From Smittium culicis (Eukaryota > Kickxellomycota > Harpellomycetes > Harpellales > Legeriomycetaceae): DNA of 32,464 bases. The position numbers were made by a program, and so were the translations under genes. The notes beneath the pieces were generated by a model. It saw only the letters and a program-made list of their open reading frames with translations, did not search any database and had not been told where the DNA came from. Each line of letters begins with the position of its first letter. Positions within the stretch are counted from its first letter, which is position 1. Positions 23,234-32,464 of this stretch are shown here, in pieces. The stretch spans positions 1 to 32,464 of the forward strand of contig LSSN01005978.1 in NCBI GenBank assembly GCA_001970855.1. The letters are read 5' to 3'.

Positions 23234-25410
23234 TTAGTCTAAAAAGCTATAATCAAAATCTGCTGCTGACATTATGGAGTTGTACCCATCAGTTAGTCTC
23301 ACTTTAGTTTTGATCGTTTTGTTAGCCTGCGCTTGCTGTTGCAAGCCAGGCGGCTGGTGAGTCTGTGCTTGATTACTCTTACTCGCCATATCGGCAAAAG
23401 ATGCGCCGCCTGCGCCTCCGATAACTGCTGGGCTTTGCTGCGCAGCCAAGTTGGCACTCGATAGTGAGTTCAGTCCCATTGGCGAGCCAGTGCCCAAAGT
23501 CGCCGCTTTGGATGGAGTCGCAGCGCCCCCGATTCCTGCAATGTTGCTGAGCCTACTGCCTCGTGCTGCCATAAACTTTGAACTCAGCCCCAGAAGGTTT
23601 GGATTCCCCATCAGACCTTGCGCACTATTCAACAGCGGCGTGTTGGATTGTGACGAGTTGCCCCCTAGACCACCCCTTGGATTGTCTGAAATACCTAACG
23701 TAACTGCTGGTATATTGCTTTGCTGCGATGAATTTTGCTGCGTAGGTATTGATGACAGCTTTGCTAGCTCCTTGTTCAGCCTGGCAACTGTAAACTTGCG
23801 GCAAAAATTAATAATAAATAAAAAATAAAAAAAGATTGTTAAAACAAGTTGAATAGAAATTTCTGTGTTTGGAATATTCATGTATGTCTATATAAAAGGC
23901 ACTTATTCTTCCTGGTCATTTTCCTGGAGCGCATATTGTAGTTTTAGGTGCATTTCGGATTTCTTGTACGCTACGTTTCCTATTTTTTTGCCTACCTCTT
24001 GGAACATTTTAACGCGATAGTCAATGTCTTTAGCTGAAACGATATAGTTACTCTTTGTTTCAATTGTTTTCCTTTTGCTAGCAACATAACTAGAGGATAG
24101 ATAGTTGCGGTATGCCTCACTGTTTGAGGATACTAATTCAGAGTACATAGAATACTCTGACTCTGAGAACTCACCATTTGAAACTAAATCTATTCCAATA
24201 TCCATTTGCTGGTTATCAAAAATAACCATTAGCCTAACATCCACGTAATGGCGCTTTAATAAATATGATGGTTCGCTCCCATTCAAAACTTTAATAACTT
24301 CGGCTATATAATACTTATCGTCACCCCCTTTGTTAGTTTTTCGTATTCTAACTAAGCTACCTTTTACAGTTTCATCAAATAAAGGAGTGTAAATCCACTT
24401 ATCTATTACATCTCGTGATAATCTTATCATGTTTAGCTCTTGTAAGGACGCTAAAGGTTCTAAAGGAGCACTTTTAGCTTTACTGCTAAACTGATTACCA
24501 GTCTTTAAAGATCGACTATCATTATATCTAGAGTATTTTTCTGAGTTATCTTCGCTGTCAGATTCGCTGTATTTTGATCTCTTCTATAAATTAATATTTT
24601 TACAGAAGTTAGTTTAAAGATTTTTTTTCAATGATCAAACTTGCCCGTAATGTTGCAATCATTTTTAAAAAGAATTAAAATAGAGATAATCCTCACTTTA
24701 TTTGAACTCTTTTCGCGTCTTCTTTTACGCAATTCCTGCAATTGTGAAGACGATGCTCTTTTTGAATAGCTTCGTGAATTTTTATTTTTAAAGTTTCTTT
24801 CTGAATCAGAGCTAGAGTAATAATTGTCTCTTGAAGCATTATCATTCTTGGAGGATTTATTAAGCATTCCTTCATTGAGCTTTCTTTTCAATTCTATTCG
24901 CTCCCACAGAATGTCTCGCTGCTCTTGTCTTTCAGCTAAAATCCTTTCTCTCTCAACCTCTGGCAAAGAATTCAGCCTAAGATTATTTATTACGTTTTTG
25001 ATTTATATAACTTAAAAGATGAAAAAATGAAAAAATTGAATAAAAACCTATTTCTGTCTTCATCATCGCCCATAAGATCAGAGTCCCAGTCATCTACATA
25101 GCTATTTTCGTTTTCGGTGCTTTTTTTTTCATCTTTATTTGATTTTTTACTCGATCTTGAATTAGATTTTGAAAAGTCATCTTGATTTATATAGCTGTCC
25201 TCTTCAGAATATCCTTGATCGCTCTCTTTACTAAAGAAATAATATATGCATGGGTAAATGAGAATAAATTTAAATTTTTTATAGGAAAATAAATAATACT
25301 AACCCTTTTCTCCTCTTTCTCAATTCTAATTTCGAAGTTTTAGATCCTCCATCTTTATCACGCTCACTTCCTCCGAATAGTGCTAGTATCTCACCTTCTA
25401 ATTCATCCAT
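23234..25410 (-). CDS. RTF1: Paf1 complex subunit Rtf1 (HMD and Plus3 domains), with an apparent AT-AC intron
   Basis: Five exons (25410-25304, 25230-25048, 24976-24697, 24583-23907, 23789-23234) encode 600 residues. Rtf1 works in the Paf1 transcription-elongation complex; its HMD stimulates H2B ubiquitination and its Plus3 domain binds phosphorylated Spt5 and DNA. The HMD core is seen at about 82-130: DDWDSDLMGDDEDRNRLNSL then PEVERERILAERQEQR. Plus3 starts near 233 with LQELNMIRLSRDVIDKW and includes GSLVRIRKT and VDVRLMVIFDNQQ. A coiled segment (about 375-425) follows, then a long S/N/Q/G/A-rich tail ending FDYSFLD. Three introns are GT...AG. The last (23906-23790) has no usable GT donor; splicing ATAAGT...TTTAC keeps the coiled segment in frame (QENDQEE then VARLNKELAKL). 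Without it the protein would stop at 23903, 415 residues. Confidence 0.9.
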
Positions 25411-28400
25411 GATTATTTGAATAACGCGCTAATTTATAAATTCAGAATAATTGAAACAGTTAAAAGAAAAAAATGAAATGACGCGAATTCAAATGCCTAA
25501 ACTTTTTTTTTCTATTAACACGAAAAACATTGGCCTTATAATTAAGCCAATAATATTTAATTTTACTAAAGCTTAATAGGAAATTCGTATATTGGCCAAT
25601 AATATACTCCATTACTATTAACTGAAAAAACTATACACATCCATCCAATTATTATCAATATTAAAATTAACTGGATATTTTAATTCTCTCATACAGTAGT
25701 TTTCAATATTCTAAATATCAATGAGACTTGCTAATAATTTTCGCGATTTCTCCTAACACTATATATTGACCCTTTCTGAGATTTGTATCTAATAGCACGA
25801 TATACATTTGGAATTCAGAGATTTTATGTTTTCCTTTTAACCTCAACAGTTAAATGTTAATATTGCTATAACTTAAATATAAAACTTAGTATAACTGTAA
25901 ACTTGAAAAACATTTAAATCTAGCTAGCATAATAAACAAATAAGACTAGCAATAAAAAATCATTTGTTTAGTGCAATAATTTTCTAAACTATTGGTCAAT
26001 ATTTTTAAAACAAGTTTGAATTTTTTGAGCTCTTTCAAGCTCAAAAACTTCTATTAAAGGTTAAAGCGTGGTTACAATAATTTCTAAAAATAACTGTCGT
26101 CTAATTAGAAATCATAGTGGCCAATGTATTTATTACTGTAAAAGAATCTCATATGCATAAAAAAATATACCTGTATATGAAATTTGTAATTAGAAAAACT
26201 CAAAGATTTTTTTTTTATTATTTTATTTATCTGATAAAAACGATCCCAGGGCTTATAAAGAATAGTCTGGATTTATTATATCTAATAATTCAACTCGAGA
26301 TAAGTTAATATTTTTCGAAAATTTTAGCTCAAGTATTATAAAGTTATTCTCATGTATATATTAAATTAAATTGTATTTAATAAATTCAATCATAGAGCGG
26401 AAGAATATTTATAAATTCTAAATTTTGAATTGATTTTGGATAGCAGCCTCAATTAAAAATATAACGAGAAATTTATTTATACTTAAAAGTTTTAAAATAT
26501 TAAAATATAATCAGGATATAACCATCATCTATATGTTTTATATCTCTATTGGTAATAAATAACTACATATGTCATAAATTTTTAAAAAATAACCATTTTA
26601 AATCTTTCAGGAATTTACCTTACATTATTTTTGCGAATATTTAACTCTTTTTTATCGATACGCCTATTTATTAATGCCATAACTATATAATATTAATAAA
26701 AACTGTTTGAAAAATATTTATATTGTTTTTTTTTAGTATAAACCTTTTCCGTATTTTATAGGCTCCAAAAATTGATGATATTGAGTTAAAGAGATATTAT
26801 CCAATAGAAAAGTCAAAATTTGAATTATTTAATATACAATAAACCACACCCCTACAATAAAAATATAGCATAAAAAATGATCTAAAATTTTATTTTTTAT
26901 TTTCTTGTTAAAGAAAATATTTTAAGGGTATATTATTGTTTATATGTTAAAATATTGTATTTTTTTTTAGTAATTAAGATTTGATTTACAAGATAAAATC
27001 TTATAAATTTACTAAGCTTATTTTTATTAATCAAAAAACATGATTCCTTGTGATTTTAATTTCGAAAAGCGATATTATTTATTAAATGAGATATACACAC
27101 AATATAACTATACAGTTACATTTTGAACCTTATTTACATTCGTAATTACTTTAATTATCAATTAAATTTTAAGTAAATATTAACTATAATAAATAAAATA
27201 GTACATGTTTTACTTGTATATACTTCATTTTTCAAATAATAAACTTTTTATCTTATATTTATTACTCTATTTATACACGTGTTATTAATTTTTTTTTTAA
27301 AACATAATGATTCTTTGGAATATTTTCAAGTTTTTCAAGTAAAACAACTTTTTTTTTTGTTTTTTTTTTTGGCTCTAAAAATGTATTTTAAATACTCCCA
27401 CTCATACATGAAAGTTTGTTTTATGGATAGTGTACATAGAACATAACCTAATAAGCATTAATAAATATAGATATTATATACAGGAAACTTTTTAAAGATT
27501 TGCACCTATTATATAAGCCTGATTGTATAAATTTCCTCTGTATTGAAACATAAATCTTATATCTTACAATTTTAAAGGTATTAGATTATTTTAATTAAGT
27601 TTATTCTTTGATTTTTATTTTTTTTTAGCAAAAAAATTAATAAGAATTTTAATATGTGAAAAACTCGGTATCATTTTTAATAAACTTTATATACTTTAAG
27701 AAACTTTAAGTTTTTATTTTATTGTAATTTATTGAATAATTTAGGTTTGATTATAATCCATTTATAAGATTAAAATATTATTTCTAAATACCAGCGAATT
27801 AAAAAAATATAGATTGTTTTTAATTATAAACATTAGATTTTATTTCTATTTATTATTTATTTCGTTTTAATTTTAATATACATGAATTTTTTTATTAATA
27901 TAGCATATATACCATGGCTCAAATAATAAATTGACGGTTTATAATGGTCTTAAACGATAATAATTATAATTTCCGAAATTAATTGTGATGCTGATCATTT
28001 TTAAGAGTTATTTATATTAAATTTTTTTATATAAATTTTAGTGCTAAAAAATATATTTAATTCTATTAAAATTTTTAATTTCTTTTATAAAAAGCTATTT
28101 TCATTTCAAGAAATTTACTATTACCCTTAAAAAAATCAACTCAATCACCTTACAAGGATAAATATGTAATATTTGATATCTTGATAACTAGATTATCTTT
28201 TTGATATCTAAAATAAAGATTTTACAAAATAAATTGTATAAAATAAGAGACTAATGAAAATAAAAATTTTTTTTGTGAATATTTAAAGTTTATATCACGA
28301 ATATATGTATTCAATTACATTCGATTTTTTAAATATTTGGCTTTTAATTTAATTAAAATCACGTAATTATTTTCAAAAAAAAAAATTAAACCCGAATCTT

Positions 28401-29741
28401 ATGAATAATTTTTGAATTATATTTTTCATTCATCTCATTTTTAATAAAAAAAATTTATCGTTTATTTTTAATGTAGGATTTCATAATATTTATATGTATA
28501 TAATAGAGTTATCATAATTAATTATATAAAAAAATAGAGAATAAGCAAGAAAGCTTATATTTACATTTTATACTGTTATAAATACATTTTTTTATACTCA
28601 GGGTTTTTTGATTTTATTTAAATAATTAATACATTTAGAAATTTAATGTCAATATTTTTTGCTTTTTTATATGTTTACATATGTATGAATCGTGATAAAT
28701 TAATTAATTAATTTAATTGACATATTTATTAAAAATTAAGTAAAATTTTGTTTATAAATCCTCTCTCAGAGCCTTAAAATATGTTAATGGATATCAAATT
28801 ATAAAATTATCATATTTTTAGATAATTTAACTAATAATATTTCAATATATACCTATTATTTAATTTATCATTTTGTATATAATTTTTTTGTGTCTCTATA
28901 TGATATAATTTTAAAATTTAAACACAAATTTCAGCTAAGCAAATATAGTTAAATTATTAGCCTGAAGTTATAAATTTTCAGCTTACAGTAATTTATTGAT
29001 GTATAGCAGAAATTAAAACCTGGTATAATATAATATAAAATTGTGTCAAAAACCAATACTTAGGTTTTAAATTTTATTTCTTTGCACCTATTTGATAAGA
29101 ATATATGGACATATTGATATAATAAACTTGAAATTGCGTTATTTATATTAATTATGACTCTAATAATGAAAAATTACTGTTTAATATTATCTTATAAAGC
29201 TTAAATAATATTTCATAAATTGTGGGTCTTAATTAATAATATTCTAAAACACTTTTTAAAGTGTCGAAGTGAAGATAAAGTCCGTTTTATCAGATTAATC
29301 AAAATATATAATTGAGGAAAATTTTTTTATAATATTATACATTCACCATAAAAAAACCAATATGTAAAATAAAAAAATAGATATTAAATCGTTTCAAGAT
29401 TATACGATAATTCAGAACATCCAAAAATGGTATAAATATATTATTTGATACGGTTAAACTTATAAATTTTTATGCATAAGAAATATATTATCTAAATTAA
29501 GTTATTATCATTATTATGAATGAAGTTTTTTGGGCTGATCCAAACATTTTATAGTGAACTGATTTTTTGAAAAATGTATTTCATGATTTATTCATTTAAA
29601 AATTTATTGTGAAAAAATAAGCTCAAAAAAAAAAAATTAAAATAGTGTACTTGGTAAAAATAGATAGTAGAAATGAGATTGAATGCATTTCTTGCACTTA
29701 AAATTATGAATGTCAAAATTATTGGTAGAATTTTTTTAGCG
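25411..29741. other. AT-rich gene desert (right flank, part 1)
   Basis: No gene is supported. Composition is similar to the left desert, with frequent stops in all frames and long A/T runs. The first 150 bp are the RTF1 promoter side and contain ACGCG-type motifs near 25432 and 25480. The 26117-26308 open frame encodes only a K/F/Y/I-rich peptide and is not accepted. Confidence 0.65.
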
Positions 29742-29934
29742 TTAACCCTTTCTTGGGCGGTTGGCTTTTTTTAAACCACAAAAAATATCCAACCAAATTA
29801 AAATATGATAAATTATTGTAAAATTACAATCATTTACTGGCTAATTGCTACATCGCATCCAATAACAAATAATTTTTATTTGACATATTCAATTATGTTT
29901 TTTAATTATGTTTACCAGTATTGTCCCTGGAGAT
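29742..29934 (+). mobile_element. piggyBac-like MITE, copy 2 (diverged)
   Basis: This segment aligns along its full length with 8507-8705, same orientation. The left end TTAACCCTTTC is identical, GCGGTTGGCTTTTTTT is identical, and roughly 80% of the first 88 bp match by eye. ATCCAATAAC is shared in the middle. The right end (TTGTCCCTGGAGATT) is recognisable but has lost the inverted match and the TTAA. It ends about 10 bp before the tRNA-Pro gene. Confidence 0.7.
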
Positions 29935-29943
29935 TTTTTCATC

Positions 29944-30015
29944 GGCTTGATGGTCTAGTGGTATGATTCTCGCTTTGGGTGCGAGAGGCCCCGGGTTCAA
30001 TCCCCGGTCAAGCCC
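29944..30015 (+). tRNA. tRNA-Pro (anticodon TGG)
   Basis: This 72-nt cloverleaf has no intron. Acceptor stem GGCTTGA pairs with TCAAGCC, and the discriminator is C. The A box is TGGTCTAGTGG. The anticodon arm TCTCGC-TTTGGGT-GCGAGA puts TGG at positions 34-36. The T arm is CCCGG-GTTCAATC-CCCGG type with B box GGTTCAATCCC. It reads CCA-type proline codons. No T-run follows before the next tRNA. Confidence 0.96.
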
Positions 30016-30018
30016 GAT

Positions 30019-30091
30019 AGAGCTATGGTGTAGTGGTTATCACGTCTGCTTTACACGCAGTAGGTCTTGGGTTCGATCCCCAATAGCTCTA
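30019..30091 (+). tRNA. tRNA-Val (anticodon TAC)
   Basis: This 73-nt cloverleaf has no intron. Acceptor AGAGCTA pairs with TAGCTCT, and the discriminator is A. The A box is TGGTGTAGTGG and the B box GGTTCGATCCC. The anticodon loop TTTACAC carries TAC. The outermost anticodon-stem pair is T:T. It starts only 3 nt after tRNA-Pro, so the two may be made as one precursor. The first TTTT downstream is near 30143. Confidence 0.95.
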
Positions 30092-30156
30092 TTATGATTG
30101 GACAATATCATATGGTTGTACTAGATAAGTAAATCATGAGTATTTTCGATCGATTA

Positions 30157-30228
30157 AGCACCATAGCGCAGAGGAAGCGCGCAAGGCTCATAACCTTGAG
30201 GTCCCTGGATCGAAACCCGGTGGTGCTA
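30157..30228 (+). tRNA. Initiator tRNA-Met (anticodon CAT)
   Basis: This 72-nt cloverleaf has no intron. Acceptor AGCACCA pairs with TGGTGCT, giving the A1:U72 pair typical of eukaryotic initiators. The T loop is ATCGAAA (A54, A60) rather than TTCGANN, another initiator hallmark; the D arm is GCGC...GCGC. The anticodon arm is CAAGG-CTCATAA-CCTTG. Two oddities: the run of three G:C pairs above the anticodon is reduced to two, with A29:U41, and the T stem has a T51:C63 mismatch. A T6 run at about 30240 can end Pol III transcription. Confidence 0.92.
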
Positions 30229-30460
30229 AATATTTATATATTTTTTAATCATTTCAATTAACCATTTATCAATATATGATATATATGTGGGAGATTCTAT
30301 ACGAAGAGATCACCTTTATGCATAAAGAGTTACAGTGTATTGTCGGCAAATGGAAAATTAAGTTAAAGATATATTTTACATAATTTTATAATTTTGTTTT
30401 AGGTAAATTAGATTACAAGTGGGAAAACAAATGTTTTCAAACGTTATCGAGAAAAAAAAA

Positions 30461-30486
30461 AGATTCGAATATAAATATTCGAATCT
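30461..30486. repeat. Perfect 12-bp inverted repeat with 2-nt loop
   Basis: AGATTCGAATAT is followed after AA by its exact reverse complement ATATTCGAATCT. A run of A precedes it, so on the minus strand a hairpin would be followed directly by a T-run. Confidence 0.9.
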
Positions 30487-30604
30487 ACGAATTTAGGTTA
30501 AAGAACAGGCTTGATTCCCTAGAGAATCTCATTAGCAATTTCTATATATTATTATTACTTTTATTATTTGATCAATAAATTAAATATAAACACTTCTAAC
30601 TTAG

Positions 30605-30739
30605 TTCCAAATTATACTATTCAGTGGAGATCGTGTAATAAATGAGCTACACAAAACTCTTAAGAAAAAGGGCTGCCTGGGTAAACCAGCAAGTAGCAAA
30701 AGGGGCCGACCAAGCCGACAGTATGATTTTTCATGTTAA
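30605..30739 (+). pseudogene. Coding-like relic with an AT-hook-like KRGRPSR motif
   Basis: This 44-codon open frame follows a TAG and ends with TAA, without an ATG at its head. It reads GDRVINELHKTLKKK, then GCLGKPASSKRGRPSR. It is basic, less AT-rich than its surroundings and shows an AT-hook-like core. Overlapping it in another frame is a 40-codon ATG-started ORF from 30642 (MSYTKLLRKRAAWVNQQ). It may be a remnant of a transposase DNA-binding region or of another protein; no family is recognised with certainty. Confidence 0.25.
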
Positions 30740-31799
30740 ATTACCATCTAGTAAATAAAGTGTAGTATTTTCTTAGCGATAGTACTTGCAGAATTAAACG
30801 GGTAACTGAAATACCTTACCTCTTCCTCCAATAATAATTTTAAATATAAAATAATCAGTCCAATAGTTATAATCTGCAACAAAGTGCTTTCTTCGTTTAA
30901 AATTCCACATATCTACTTGATAGAAATGTTTTTTTTGATTGTCTTCTGTAATAAAAAAAACATATTTAAAATTTATTTGCTAATATGTTCTTAAATTCGA
31001 AATTTAATTTCCAAAAATCTTTTTAAGGCTTTTTTTAAAACCAAACCTTATATAATATGTGATTAAAAAATTCAAAATTGTATCAATATATTAGAATATA
31101 ATAATACGCTTTAAATATATAAATTAGCAAAGAATTATTTTTAGCAGAATCTTATTTTTTATTAACAATTTCAAAAAGTATGACCATTTTATCTTTATAT
31201 TGATTTTAATTTGGGATATCTATTTATATTATTTTAAAAATTTTTTATACCATATTCTAATAACATAAAAAAAAGTTTAAAAATATTACTTATTTTATGT
31301 TTAAGCATTAAAACTTTTTTATAGCTTTCAAGTTAAACTAATATTTCAGATGCTAAATTTTTTTATCTTTTGATTATATTTTAAATAATACAGTTAAAAT
31401 TTATTAAATTTAGGGGTATATTTCTACTTTTCACAAATTATCTTTATTTAATAGTTTTTATTAATCAATTATTTTGTGTAAAAACTGATTAAAAAATGTT
31501 TTTTAATGAACTTATGAACTATCTTACTAACTAAAACGACTTTTTTACATGCTAATATACATACTAATTAAGTCAAATTAATTTTTTTTTAAAATTATAC
31601 ACCATTTATAAATAAAATGGGTTATTAATAACTACCAATAATTTCATTATCATTGTTAAGACAAGAAAAACAAAAAAAAATCATGCGAAAACATCAAAAG
31701 AAAAAAGAAATTTTTAAAGTAAAAGATGAATCATGTACTTTTATTTATTTATTACATAATTACATTTTTTACATCTTTCAAAATAAAATAAAAAAAATA

Positions 31800-31826
31800 A
31801 AATTTAAATTTAAATTTAAATTTAAA
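31800..31826. repeat. AAATTT tandem tract
   Basis: About four and a half consecutive copies of a 6-bp AAATTT unit. This is a simple sequence repeat. Confidence 0.9.
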
Positions 31827-32042
31827 AGAATATTTTAATTAAAAATACTGTTTTTCACTTTATATTAACATTTCGATGATATTTTAATGATTATGGATAT
31901 AATTTTACGTTAAATAGTTTATAACCGATTTAAAAAAAATTCAATGTATATTATTTTTAACATTTCTCTAACCACTCAAATTTTATAATAATTTTTTTTA
32001 TGCATCTAGAATAATTTGAACTAAGTTATGTATTGTTAGAAG

Positions 32043-32064
32043 TGGGGGGGGGTGTGTGTGTGTG
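32043..32064. repeat. Poly-G and TG-dinucleotide tract
   Basis: A run of G is followed directly by GTGTGTGTGTGTGG. It is a simple repeat in otherwise AT-rich DNA, with no telomere-like unit. Confidence 0.85.
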
Positions 32065-32464
32065 GTTATATTCATTAAATACATAAATTAATGATATTAT
32101 AGTAAAATAATTTAAATTACAAAGATTTCAGATTTATTTACATCATTTTTTCCCCCTATATAAATAGGAATTAGTTAATTTATAACTATTAAATTTTTTT
32201 ATCGATTAAATTAATACTTTACTCCAAAGTCAAATTTTAGTATATAATTCGCTGTAAATTTCTTATCGAATTGTATCACTACAGAGAAATTAATTAAATT
32301 GATTTTCATCATATTTTATTACTAGTAATACTGACTTTAAACTTTAGTTTTTTATACATTCTTGTAATCGAAGGTTTTTATTCTATTTCTTAAAGTTTTT
32401 TTATATTACTTTTGTAAATCGAAGTGAATTTCAAGTCTAATTGCAAAATTTTTCAAGTGTAAAA

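Larger units (their letters stand above)
30229..32464. other. AT-rich flank after the tRNA cluster
   Basis: No gene is accepted. Notable pieces are three palindromes (30314-30327, 30461-30486, 30513-30528), a less AT-rich coding-like island (30605-30739), an AAATTT tandem tract near 31800-31826, and a G-run followed by TG repeats (32043-32064). Otherwise it is A/T-rich with stops in every frame; the 31653-31838 open frame is lysine/phenylalanine low complexity. Confidence 0.6.

Noticed and set aside
30757..30775. GTGTAGTATTTTCTT resembling the U2 snRNA branch-recognition region
   Set aside because: The conserved U2 5' end and following sequence are absent, so the match is probably chance.
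1..32464. CRISPR arrays, bacterial operons, plasmid or phage features
   Set aside because: No spaced direct repeats or prokaryotic genes occur; spliced eukaryotic genes dominate the window.

Overview
The window is nuclear DNA from a eukaryote with an extremely AT-rich genome and short spliceosomal introns (64-355 bp, nearly all GT...AG, with weak A/T-rich 3' ends). The gene set is FKBP12, Pms1, a peroxisomal-type adenine nucleotide carrier, a penta-EF-hand protein, NC2-beta/Dr1, the primase large subunit and the Paf1-complex subunit Rtf1. Several proteins read closest to fungal homologues from memory, for example the Pms1 C terminus. A fungus, probably an early-diverging AT-rich lineage, is my best guess, but the sequence alone does not prove the phylum.

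Layout: 1-7990 is a very AT-rich gene desert. 8000-25410 is a compact gene block. It holds FKBP12 (+) with a small piggyBac-like element just behind it, and the 12-exon Pms1 gene (+). The carrier gene (-) is convergent with Pms1 and unusually GC-rich. Then come the penta-EF-hand gene (-), NC2-beta/Dr1 (-), remains or exons of an unidentified minus-strand gene, primase large subunit PRI2 (+) and RTF1 (-, convergent with PRI2). 25411-29741 is a second AT-rich desert. A cluster of three tRNA genes (Pro-TGG, Val-TAC, initiator Met-CAT) lies at 29944-30228, preceded by a second copy of the small element and followed by a group of palindromes and a short coding-like island. The rest, to 32464, is AT-rich DNA without recognisable genes.

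The genes are ordinary housekeeping functions: DNA replication priming, mismatch repair, transcription regulation at initiation (NC2) and elongation (Rtf1), calcium signalling, peroxisomal ATP import and peptidyl-prolyl isomerisation. They do not form one pathway, and I see no novel multi-gene system. I assembled every spliced model by hand from reading frame, splice signals and family similarity; all exon phases close to a full-length product.

The points most worth a second look are: an apparent AT...AC intron in RTF1; two copies of a TTAA-flanked miniature element, one by FKBP12 and one by the tRNA cluster; Pro and Val tRNA genes only 3 nt apart with no terminator between them; an initiator tRNA with two atypical stem positions; and a perfect 12-bp inverted repeat next to a T-run.
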